Source of the DNA: DAHUYF01 sp035553515
GTDB lineage: Bacteria; Pseudomonadota; Alphaproteobacteria; ATCC43930; CGMCC-115725
DNA length: 64,000 nt
Assembly (NCBI GenBank): GCA_035553515.1
Contig: DATNDG010000070.1
Location: forward strand, 1-64,000
Direction of reading: 5' to 3'
Both the position numbers and the translations under genes were made by a program. Positions 17,351 to 26,917 of the stretch are shown here, piece by piece (the stretch's first letter is position 1; every line of letters begins with the position of its first letter). The notes below the pieces were generated by a model that saw only the letters and a list, made by a program, of their open reading frames with translations, was not told where the DNA came from and ran no database searches.

Positions 17351-17365
17351 AGGTGGGTGTTGTTG

Positions 17366-17396
17366 TTGCCGAATCGTACCCTATCTTTAACTAGTT
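17366..17396 (+). promoter_or_regulatory. possible clpX promoter region
   Basis: TTGCCG followed by the AT-rich CCTATCTTTAACTAGTT lies in the 199-base gap before clpX. The best -10 (AACTAG at 17 bases, CTAGTT at 19) is ambiguous, so only a general promoter region is claimed. Confidence 0.35.
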
Positions 17397-17521
17397 ATTG
17401 ATCGCCCGGCGGCTAGTATTGTTGAATTATAGGGGCGTCCGGCGGGTCCGCCCCGCCGCCGCCCGGGGTGCCGAGCGATGGTGTGGCGCCGAGTTGGCGA
17501 TCGGTTGGTGACGGAGTGCCC

Positions 17522-18787
17522 ATGAGCAAGGCCACTGGCGGCGACGCAAAGAATACCCTCTACTGCTCCTTCTGCGGAAAGAGCCAGCATGAGGTGCGCA
17601 AGCTCATTGCCGGGCCGACCGTGTTCATCTGCGACGAGTGCGTCGAGCTCTGCATGGACATCATCCGTGAGGAGCACAAGACGACTCTGGTCAAGTCGCG
17701 GGACGGCGTGCCCACGCCGCGCGACATCTGCAAGGTGCTCGACGACTACGTCATTGGCCAGGACCACGCCAAGCGCGTGCTGTCGGTCGCGGTCCACAAT
17801 CACTACAAGCGCCTCGCCCATGGCGCAAAGAACAACGACGTCGAACTCGCCAAGTCGAACATCCTGCTGGTCGGGCCGACCGGTTCGGGGAAGACCCTGC
17901 TGGCGCAGACGCTGGCGCGGATCATCGACGTGCCCTTCACCATGGCCGACGCCACGACCCTCACCGAGGCCGGCTATGTCGGTGAGGATGTCGAGAACAT
18001 CATCCTGAAGCTGCTGCAGGCGGCCGACTATAATGTCGAGCGTGCGCAGCGCGGCATCGTCTATATCGACGAGGTCGACAAGATCAGCCGCAAGTCCGAC
18101 AACCCGTCGATCACCCGCGACGTTTCGGGCGAGGGTGTGCAGCAGGCTCTGCTCAAAATCATGGAGGGCACCATCGCCTCGGTGCCGCCGCAGGGTGGCC
18201 GAAAGCACCCGCAGCAGGAATTCCTTCAGGTCGATACGACCAATATCCTCTTCATCTGCGGCGGTGCCTTCGCGGGGCTCGAGAAGATCATCGCGCAGCG
18301 GCGACAGGGCACCTCAATCGGCTTCGGCGCCGAGGTGCGCGGCCCCGAGGAGCGCAAGACCGGCGAGATCCTCAAGGACCTCGAACCCGAGGATCTGCTG
18401 AAGTTCGGGCTCATCCCGGAGTTCGTCGGCCGCCTGCCCGTTGTCGCGACGCTCGACGATCTCGACGAGGGCGCGCTGGTCGATATCCTGACCAAACCGA
18501 AGAATGCCCTGGTGAAGCAGTATCAGCGGCTCTTCGAGATGGAGGATGTCCGCCTGGAGTTCAACGACGAGGCGCTGCGCGCCATCGCCCACAAGGCGAT
18601 CAACCGCAAGACCGGCGCACGCGGGCTTCGCTCGATCATGGAGGCGATCCTGCTCGAGCCGATGTTCGAGCTGCCAGGCCTCGACGGCGTGAGCGGAATG
18701 GTCATCAACAAGGAAGTGGTAGAGGGGCGTGCTCAGCCGCTTCACATCTACTCCGATCGCCGTGGCGATGTGGGGCAGGGCGCCTGA
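17522..18787 (+). CDS. clpX: ATP-dependent Clp protease ATP-binding subunit ClpX
   Basis: AAA+ unfoldase that recognises tagged or specific substrates and feeds them to ClpP. 421 residues: N-terminal zinc-binding domain with Cys15, Cys18, Cys37 and Cys40; Walker A GPTGSGKT (about 119-126); Walker B IVYIDEVDKI; pore loop GYVGEDVE; and a C-terminal domain with RTGARGLRSIME. The ATG at 17522 keeps the normal zinc-domain length; an ATG 54 bases upstream in the same frame gives a non-conserved extension. Its separation from clpP by 199 bases with a hairpin suggests a promoter of its own. Confidence 0.98.
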   Translation: MSKATGGDAKNTLYCSFCGKSQHEVRKLIAGPTVFICDECVELCMDIIREEHKTTLVKSRDGVPTPRDICKVLDDYVIGQDHAKRVLSVAVHNHYKRLAHGAKNNDVELAKSNILLVGPTGSGKTLLAQTLARIIDVPFTMADATTLTEAGYVGEDVENIILKLLQAADYNVERAQRGIVYIDEVDKISRKSDNPSITRDVSGEGVQQALLKIMEGTIASVPPQGGRKHPQQEFLQVDTTNILFICGGAFAGLEKIIAQRRQGTSIGFGAEVRGPEERKTGEILKDLEPEDLLKFGLIPEFVGRLPVVATLDDLDEGALVDILTKPKNALVKQYQRLFEMEDVRLEFNDEALRAIAHKAINRKTGARGLRSIMEAILLEPMFELPGLDGVSGMVINKEVVEGRAQPLHIYSDRRGDVGQGA

Positions 18788-18832
18788 TCCCGCGCCCTCG
18801 CTTCCGCACGGCGCCGCGACATTCGCGATGCC

Positions 18833-18862
18833 CTTGATTGTTTCCCGGCACGGGCCACTTTA
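18833..18862 (+). promoter_or_regulatory. candidate heat-shock (RpoH) promoter of lon
   Basis: CTTGAT, 16 bases, then CCACTTTA resembles the RpoH pattern CTTGAA-N13-17-CCCCATTTA. A hairpin (AGCGGCC-GGGA-GGCCGCT, 18881-18898) would lie in the leader, and a possible extended -10 (TGTTATCCT, 18917-18925) offers a second start nearer the gene. Confidence 0.35.
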
Positions 18863-18951
18863 GATTCGGTTGAACTCGGAAGCGGCCGGGAGGCCGCTCC
18901 CCCGAGCCGCTTGCGGTGTTATCCTCTCCGACCCCTTCAGAAAGAGGAGTC

Positions 18952-21357
<2,406 letters not shown>

Positions 21358-21379
21358 ACTCGTGCTCAGCCGTTCTTTC

Positions 21380-21418
21380 GCGCCGCCATCCCCTGCGGGA
21401 TGGCGGCGCTGCATTTTT
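21380..21418 (+). terminator. intrinsic terminator of lon
   Basis: A 13-bp perfect stem (GCGCCGCCATCCC, loop CTGC, GGGATGGCGGCGC) followed by GCATTTTT, 23 bases after the lon stop codon. Confidence 0.88.
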
Positions 21419-21459
21419 GGGATTGTCTCGAAAGCGCAGAAATCCGCGACGGTGGGCAA

Positions 21460-21488
21460 TTGACGGCGCCGAGAGGCACGATCTAGAC
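21460..21488 (+). promoter_or_regulatory. sigma-70-type promoter of hup
   Basis: TTGACG, a 17-base spacer, then CTAGAC, 45 bases before the hup start. It has the same TTGAC-N17-CTAG form as the promoters of tRNA-His and tRNA-Asp. Confidence 0.6.
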
Positions 21489-21533
21489 TGCCGCGCGACA
21501 GATCAGACCGCGGCATGAAGCCAGGGGGCGCTC

Positions 21534-21806
21534 GTGAACAAGAATGAACTCGTCGATTCCGTCGCCAACTCCACCGGTCTCAAGAAGCAGGAAGCGGAGA
21601 AGGCGGTAGACGCCGTGTTTGACTGCATCGCGAGCGAGTTGAAGAAGGGGAGCGAGGTGCGCCTCGTCGGCTTCGGCACCTTCACCGTCACCCAGCGCGC
21701 TGCTTCCGAGGGGCGCAATCCGCGCACCGGCGAGAAGATCACGATCGCCGCCTCGAAGCTGCCGAAGTTCCGAGCCGGCAAACAGCTCAAGGACTCGGTG
21801 CAATAG
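21534..21806 (+). CDS. hup: HU-family DNA-binding protein
   Basis: Small dimeric nucleoid protein that bends DNA. 90 residues, the normal HU length, with the helical body (MNKNELVDSVAN...) and the DNA-gripping arm around GRNPRTGEKI (residues 62-71). The start codon is GTG at 21534, with AGGGGGC about 4 bases upstream. It has its own promoter (21460-21488) and is cut off from lon by a strong terminator. The lon-hup pair is widely conserved. It is HU and not IHF, because no IHF-specific residues are evident and the order matches hupB loci. Confidence 0.95.
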   Translation: MNKNELVDSVANSTGLKKQEAEKAVDAVFDCIASELKKGSEVRLVGFGTFTVTQRAASEGRNPRTGEKITIAASKLPKFRAGKQLKDSVQ

Positions 21807-21854
21807 CCGAGGCGAGAGGGCGGTCGCATCGGTGCGTCCGAAGCGCTCTCGTTT

Positions 21855-21863
21855 TGTGCTATG
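21855..21863 (+). promoter_or_regulatory. extended -10 element before tRNA-Val
   Basis: TGTGCTATG, read as TG-C-TATGGT, ends 18 bases before the tRNA. It is identical in sequence and position to the element before tRNA-Leu. Confidence 0.5.
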
Positions 21864-21881
21864 GTGTCGCCGGCCTCGATC

Positions 21882-21956
21882 GGGCGATTAGCTCAGCGGT
21901 AGAGCATCTCGTTTACACCGAGGGGGTCGGGGGTTCGAATCCCTCATCGCCCACCA
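21882..21956 (+). tRNA. tRNA-Val (TAC)
   Basis: Cloverleaf with acceptor GGGCGAT/ATCGCCC, anticodon loop TTTACAC (anticodon TAC, valine), T-arm GGGTTCGAATCC and encoded CCA. Confidence 0.97.
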
Positions 21957-22001
21957 CGCCGCTTGACCGCGAACGCGCTCGTATTTCGCGGCCGCAGATG
22001 C

Positions 22002-22030
22002 TTGACACTCCTGGGGTTGCGGGTCTAGTA
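22002..22030 (+). promoter_or_regulatory. sigma-70-type promoter of tRNA-Asp
   Basis: CTTGACA (a consensus -35), a 17-base spacer, then CTAGTA; the start would be about 20 bases before the tRNA. Same form as the promoters of tRNA-His and hup. Confidence 0.65.
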
Positions 22031-22055
22031 ACCCACGCCGCGGAGCGAGTGCTGC

Positions 22056-22132
<77 letters not shown>

Positions 22133-22177
22133 TCCCGGTGACCTGGGTGTTCCCATCTGGCAACTGCAACCCATATT

Positions 22178-22206
22178 TTCCCAGGGGGTGGCGTAGATGC
22201 TATGGC
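22178..22206 (+). promoter_or_regulatory. candidate promoter of the nuo operon
   Basis: TTCCCA, 17 bases, then TATGGC with an upstream TGC (extended -10 TGCTATGG, as before tRNA-Val). It would start transcription about 70 bases before nuoA. The surrounding 22133-22280 holds nothing else clear. Confidence 0.45.
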
Positions 22207-22280
22207 CCGACTTTCTGATGACGCCACAGTGCCGCCGCCCTTCCCCGATTGCAGCACCGAGCTTCTGAGGAGTCCGCGCC

Positions 22281-22646
22281 ATGGATAGCCTGCTGCGCGA
22301 GTACCTTCCCATCCTGATTTTCATCGGGGTAGCGTTCGCGCTGGCCACGATCTTCGTGGTCGCCTCCATGGTGGTCGCACGGCAGAATCCGGACTCCGAG
22401 AAGCTGTCGCCCTACGAGTGCGGCTTTGATCCCTTTGCCGATGCGCGCAGCAAGTTCGACGTGCGCTTCTATCTCGTATCGATCCTGTTCATCATCTTCG
22501 ACCTCGAAGTCGCCTTCTTGTTTCCCTGGGCGGTGTCGCTCGGCAAGATCGGCCTTTTCGGCTTCTGGTCTATGATCGTATTCCTCGGCGTGCTGACCGT
22601 CGGCTTCATCTATGAGTGGAAGAAAGGGGCGCTCGAATGGGAGTGA
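22281..22646 (+). CDS. nuoA: NADH-quinone oxidoreductase subunit A
   Basis: Membrane subunit at the junction between the arms of complex I. 121 residues with three membrane helices (about 8-32, 63-84, 90-112). The conserved YECGFDPFADARSKFDVRFYLVS loop region lies at about 45-67, including the Cys whose exposure depends on enzyme state in homologues. TGAGGAG lies just before the ATG. First gene of a complete nuoA-N operon, with the candidate promoter at 22178-22206. Confidence 0.97.
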   Translation: MDSLLREYLPILIFIGVAFALATIFVVASMVVARQNPDSEKLSPYECGFDPFADARSKFDVRFYLVSILFIIFDLEVAFLFPWAVSLGKIGLFGFWSMIVFLGVLTVGFIYEWKKGALEWE

Positions 22647-23179
22647 CCACCACGCCCGGCACTGCGGCCGCCTCCTCCGAGGCGGTGCTGCGCCAGATGA
22701 CCGAAGAGATTCGCGACAAGGGCTTCTTCGTCACCCAACTCGAAAAGCTTGACAAGATCGTAAACTGGGCGCGCACCGGCTCGCTCTGGCCGATGACCTT
22801 CGGGCTCGCCTGCTGCGCCGTCGAGATGATGCACACCGGCGCTGCGCGCTATGACCTCGACCGCTTCGGCGTCGTGTTCCGGCCGAGCCCGCGCCAGTCG
22901 GACGTGATGATCGTCGCCGGCACGCTCACCAACAAGATGGCGCCGGCGCTCCGCAAGGTCTATGACCAGATGTCCGAGCCGCGCTGGGTGATTTCGATGG
23001 GCTCCTGCGCCAATGGCGGGGGCTATTACCACTACTCCTACTCGGTCGTACGCGGCTGCGATCGTGTAGTTCCCGTTGATATCTACGTGCCGGGTTGCCC
23101 ACCCACCGCGGAAGCGCTGCTCTACGGCATTCTCCAGCTGCAGAAGAAGATCCGGCGCGAACGGGTCTTCGCGCGCTGA
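22637..23179 (+). CDS. nuoB: NADH-quinone oxidoreductase subunit B
   Basis: Peripheral subunit holding the terminal iron-sulfur cluster N2, which passes electrons to quinone. 180 residues; cluster ligands Cys59, Cys60, Cys124 and Cys154 are all present (GLACCAVEM, GSCANGG, VPGCPPT). The start at ATG 22637 lies inside nuoA (10-base overlap), with AAGGGG upstream. The first 15 residues are a variable Ala/Thr-rich extension, as in other alphaproteobacteria. Confidence 0.97.
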   Translation: MGVTTTPGTAAASSEAVLRQMTEEIRDKGFFVTQLEKLDKIVNWARTGSLWPMTFGLACCAVEMMHTGAARYDLDRFGVVFRPSPRQSDVMIVAGTLTNKMAPALRKVYDQMSEPRWVISMGSCANGGGYYHYSYSVVRGCDRVVPVDIYVPGCPPTAEALLYGILQLQKKIRRERVFAR

Positions 23180-23192
23180 GAACGGGAACGCC

Positions 23193-23810
23193 ATGACCCA
23201 GACCCTCAAGGAAATCGCCGATCACGTCGCCGCGTCGCTCGCGTCGCACTTGGTCGAGAGCACGGTGATCCACGGTCAGCTCGTGATCACCGTGAAGCGC
23301 GACGCCATCGCGCCCGTGCTCACCTTCTTGCGCGACGATCCGCGCTGCCTGTTCAAGCTGCTCTCCGATCTCTGCGGCGTCGACTATCCTGACCGGCCGG
23401 AGCGCTTCGAAGTGGTCTACAATCTATTGAGCCTCAAGCTCAATCAGCGTATCCGTGTCAAAGTTACGACCGACGAGGAGAATGCGGTTCCGTCGGTCAC
23501 TTCCGTCTATAGCGCGGCCGGTTGGTTCGAGCGCGAAGCCTGGGACTTGTTCGGCATCTATTTCTCCGATCATCCGGACCTCCGCCGCCTGCTCACGGAT
23601 TACGGGTTCGAGGGCCATCCCTTGCGCAAGGATTTCCCGCTCACGGGCTATGTCGAGGTTCGCTACGACGAAGAACAGAAGCGCGTCGTCTACGAGCCGG
23701 TTCGCCTGAAGCAGGAATTCCGCAGCTTCGACTTTGTCTCGCCCTGGGAAGGCATGAACCACGTGCTGCCGGGGGATGAGAAGGCGGAAGTGAAGGAGGC
23801 CGGAAAGTGA
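23193..23810 (+). CDS. nuoC: NADH-quinone oxidoreductase subunit C
   Basis: The 30-kDa peripheral subunit that packs against NuoD. 205 residues with the family signature ERFEVVYNLLSLKLNQRIRVK and the C-terminal EREAWDLFGIYFSDHPDLRRLLTDYGFEGHPLRKDFPL region (quoted in parts: REAWDLFGI, HPDLRRLLTDYGF, GHPLRKDFP). It is separate from nuoD, as in most alphaproteobacteria and unlike the E. coli fusion. GAACGGGAAC precedes the ATG. The gene starts 13 bases after nuoB and its stop overlaps the nuoD start. Confidence 0.96.
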   Translation: MTQTLKEIADHVAASLASHLVESTVIHGQLVITVKRDAIAPVLTFLRDDPRCLFKLLSDLCGVDYPDRPERFEVVYNLLSLKLNQRIRVKVTTDEENAVPSVTSVYSAAGWFEREAWDLFGIYFSDHPDLRRLLTDYGFEGHPLRKDFPLTGYVEVRYDEEQKRVVYEPVRLKQEFRSFDFVSPWEGMNHVLPGDEKAEVKEAGK

Positions 23811-25000
23811 CCGCCGTCGCCGATGCGGAAGCCCGGATCAAGAGCTTCACCATGAATTTTGGGCCGCAGCACCCGGCGGCCCACGGGGTACTGCGCCTCG
23901 TCCTCGAGATGGACGGTGAGGTGGTGGAGCGCGCCGATCCGCATATCGGTCTGCTCCATCGCGGTACCGAAAAGCTGATCGAGTACAAGACGTTCCTGCA
24001 GGCGGTGCCGTATTTCGACCGGCTCGACTATGTCTCGCCGATGTGCATGGAGCACAGCTATGCGCTCGCTGTCGAGACGCTGCTCGGCATCGAGGTGCCG
24101 CCGCGCGCAAAATACATCCGCGTGCTTTATGCTGAGATCACCCGCATCCTCAACCACCTTCTCAACATCTGCGCCTTTGGCCTCGATGTCGGCGCGCTCA
24201 CGCCGTTCCTGTGGGGATTCGAGGAGCGCGAGAAGCTGATGGAATTCTACGAGCGCGTATGCGGCGCTCGGCTCCATGCCGCCTATTTCCGGCCGGGCGG
24301 CGTCCACCAGGACATGCCTGCCGGTCTCGCGGACGATATCCTCGCTTGGTGCGACGAGTTCCCGCCAGTGCTCGAGGCGATCGAGGTGTTGCTCACGGAG
24401 AACCGCATCTTCAAGCAGCGCACCGTCGATATCGGCCGGATCAGCGCGGAGGACGCGCTCGACTGGGGGCTCAGCGGCCCGATGCTGCGCGCCTCGGGCG
24501 TCGCCTGGGACCTGCGCAAGGCACAGCCCTACGACGCCTACGAGGCGATGGAATTCGACATTCCGATCGGCAAGAACGGCGATTGCTGGGATCGCTACTT
24601 GGTTCGGCTGGAGGAAATGCGCCAATCGCTGCGCATCATCCGCCAGGCGCTGGCGCAAATGCCTGGCGGTCCCGTCAAGGTCAATGACCGCAAGGTAGCG
24701 CCGCCGCCGCGCAGCGAGATGAAGACGTCGATGGAAGCGCTTATTCATCATTTCAAGCTCTACACCGAAGGCTATCATGTGCCGGCGGGCGAGACCTACG
24801 CGGTCACCGAGGCGCCCAAGGGCGAGCTTGGCGTCTACCTGGTGTCGGACGGCGGCAACCGGCCTTATCGCTGCAAGATCCGGTGCCCGGATTTTGCGTT
24901 CCTGCAGAGCACCGATTTCATGGGCCGCGGCCACATGCTGGCCGACATCGTCGCCATCATCGGCTCGATGGACATCGTGTTCGGGAGCATCGATCGATGA
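23807..25000 (+). CDS. nuoD: NADH-quinone oxidoreductase subunit D
   Basis: The 49-kDa subunit, related to NiFe-hydrogenase large subunit, which forms the quinone pocket with NuoB. 397 residues. The conserved FGPQHPAAHGVLRL (residues 15-28) includes the quinone-site His, and the C-terminus is normal (GSMDIVFGSIDR). The start codon is GTG inside the GTGA overlap with nuoC; an upstream AAGGAGG is well placed. No NiFe-binding cysteines are expected or seen. Confidence 0.97.
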   Translation: MTAVADAEARIKSFTMNFGPQHPAAHGVLRLVLEMDGEVVERADPHIGLLHRGTEKLIEYKTFLQAVPYFDRLDYVSPMCMEHSYALAVETLLGIEVPPRAKYIRVLYAEITRILNHLLNICAFGLDVGALTPFLWGFEEREKLMEFYERVCGARLHAAYFRPGGVHQDMPAGLADDILAWCDEFPPVLEAIEVLLTENRIFKQRTVDIGRISAEDALDWGLSGPMLRASGVAWDLRKAQPYDAYEAMEFDIPIGKNGDCWDRYLVRLEEMRQSLRIIRQALAQMPGGPVKVNDRKVAPPPRSEMKTSMEALIHHFKLYTEGYHVPAGETYAVTEAPKGELGVYLVSDGGNRPYRCKIRCPDFAFLQSTDFMGRGHMLADIVAIIGSMDIVFGSIDR

Positions 25001-25620
25001 GCGAGGCGAACGGCGCCCCGGTGGCGCAGCCGGCGAGCTTCGCCTTCACGCCGGAGAACATGGAGAAGGCGAAGGCGTGGATCGCCAAGTACCCGTCTGG
25101 ACGGCAGGCGAGCGCGGTGCTGCCGCTGCTCGACCTGGCGCAGCGCCAGCACGACAATTGGCTTCCGCGCGCGGCGATGGACGTGGTCGCCGACCTGCTC
25201 GGCATGGCGCGCATCCGAGTCTACGAGGTCGCGACCTTCTACACGATGTTTAATCTGAAGCCGATCGGTCGCCACTTCTTCCAGATCTGCACGACGACGC
25301 CCTGCTGGCTGCGCGGTTCGGACGAGGTGGTGAAGGCGTGCGAGCGCAAGCTCGGGATCACCGTCGGCGAGACGACGCCCGACGGTCAGTTCAGCCTTAC
25401 CGAGGTCGAATGCCTCGGCGCCTGCGTCAATGCGCCGATCATCCAGGTAAACGACGATTTCTACGAGGATCTCGACGGTCCTGCGACGGAGCGGCTGATC
25501 GATGCGCTGACGCGCGGAGAGACGCCGAAGTCGGGGTCGGTGACGGGAAGACAGACCTCGGCGCCGGCGGGCGGCCCGCAGACTCTGAAAGATCTCTCCT
25601 TCACTGGAGACAAGCGCTGA
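24997..25620 (+). CDS. nuoE: NADH-quinone oxidoreductase subunit E
   Basis: The 24-kDa thioredoxin-like subunit carrying the N1a 2Fe-2S cluster beside the NADH site. 207 residues; ligands Cys98, Cys103, Cys139 and Cys143 are present (CTTTPCWLRG and CLGACVNAP). The start overlaps the nuoD stop (ATGA). The last 40 residues are a low-complexity Gly/Thr/Ser tail typical of alphaproteobacterial NuoE. Confidence 0.97.
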   Translation: MSEANGAPVAQPASFAFTPENMEKAKAWIAKYPSGRQASAVLPLLDLAQRQHDNWLPRAAMDVVADLLGMARIRVYEVATFYTMFNLKPIGRHFFQICTTTPCWLRGSDEVVKACERKLGITVGETTPDGQFSLTEVECLGACVNAPIIQVNDDFYEDLDGPATERLIDALTRGETPKSGSVTGRQTSAPAGGPQTLKDLSFTGDKR

Positions 25621-26906
25621 TGCTGAGCGACAAGGACCGCATTTTCACCAATCTCTATGGTGTCCACGATTGGCACCTTCCGGGCGCGCGTGCGCGCGGC
25701 GACTGGGACGGCACCAAGGATATCGTTCTCAAGGGCCGCGACTGGATTGTGAACGAGGTCAAAAATTCGGGCCTCAGGGGCAGGGGCGGGGCCGGCTTCC
25801 CGACCGGCGTCAAATGGTCGTTCATGCCCAAGCAGGCCGACCGGCCGGCTTATCTCGTGGTCAACGCCGACGAATCCGAGCCGGGCACCTGCAAAGACCG
25901 CGACATCATCCGCCACGACCCGCAAAAGCTGGTCGAAGGCTGTCTGCTCGCCGGTGTCGGGATGGGGGTTCACGCCTGCTACATCTACATTCGCGGCGAA
26001 TTCGTCAACGAAGCGAAGCACCTGCAGGCGGCGATCGATGAGGCTTACGCCGCCGGTCTCATCGGCAAGAATGCCTGCGGGTCCGGCTATGATTTCGACC
26101 TCTATCTCCATCGCGGAGCCGGCGCCTATATCTGCGGCGAGGAGACGGCGCTGCTCGAGAGCCTCGAAGGCAAAAAGGGACAGCCGCGCCTCAAGCCTCC
26201 CTTCCCGGCGGCGGTCGGGCTCTACGGTTGTCCCACCACGGTCAACAATGTCGAGACCATTGCCGTCGTTCCGACCATTCTGCGCCGCGGTGCTTCCTGG
26301 TTTGCCGGCATCGGCCGTCCCAAGAACGAGGGGACCAAGGTCTTCTGCATCTCTGGTCATGTCGAAAAGCCGTGCAATGTCGAGGAGGCGATGGGCATCC
26401 CGTTGCGCGAGCTCATCGAGACCCATGCGGGCGGTGTCCGCGGTGGTTGGGATAATCTGTTGGGCGTGATCCCCGGTGGGTCCTCGGTGCCGGTCATTCC
26501 GAAATCGATCTGCGACGGCGTGCTGATGGATTTCGACGCGCTGCGCGACGTGAAAAGCGGGCTTGGCACCGCCGCGGTCATCGTCATGGACAAGTCGACC
26601 GACATCGTCAAGGCGATCGCGCGGCTCGCCAAGTTCTACAAGCATGAGAGCTGCGGCCAATGCACGCCGTGCCGCGAGGGCACCGGCTGGATGTGGCGCG
26701 TCATGGAGCGCATGGTCAAAGGCAACGCCTCCGTCGAAGAGATCGATATGCTGCTCGATGTCTCCTACGAGATCGAAGGCCACACCATCTGCGCGCTCGG
26801 CGATGCCGCGGCCTGGCCGGTGCAGGGCCTGATCCGGCATTTCCGTCCGGAGATGGAGCGCCGCATCAAGGAATACCGCGAAGCCGCCGCGCGGCGCGCC
26901 GCCTGA
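25620..26906 (+). CDS. nuoF: NADH-quinone oxidoreductase subunit F
   Basis: The 51-kDa flavoprotein that oxidises NADH through FMN and the 4Fe-4S cluster N3. 428 residues: NADH/FMN loop GRGGAGFPTG (54-63), NADESEPGTCKDR, YICGEETALLESLEG and the cluster motif ESCGQCTPCREG near residue 345. The ATG overlaps the nuoE stop by one base (TGATG). Of normal length with no missing ligands. Confidence 0.97.
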   Translation: MLSDKDRIFTNLYGVHDWHLPGARARGDWDGTKDIVLKGRDWIVNEVKNSGLRGRGGAGFPTGVKWSFMPKQADRPAYLVVNADESEPGTCKDRDIIRHDPQKLVEGCLLAGVGMGVHACYIYIRGEFVNEAKHLQAAIDEAYAAGLIGKNACGSGYDFDLYLHRGAGAYICGEETALLESLEGKKGQPRLKPPFPAAVGLYGCPTTVNNVETIAVVPTILRRGASWFAGIGRPKNEGTKVFCISGHVEKPCNVEEAMGIPLRELIETHAGGVRGGWDNLLGVIPGGSSVPVIPKSICDGVLMDFDALRDVKSGLGTAAVIVMDKSTDIVKAIARLAKFYKHESCGQCTPCREGTGWMWRVMERMVKGNASVEEIDMLLDVSYEIEGHTICALGDAAAWPVQGLIRHFRPEMERRIKEYREAAARRAA

Positions 26907-26917
26907 GGACGAAGCCG

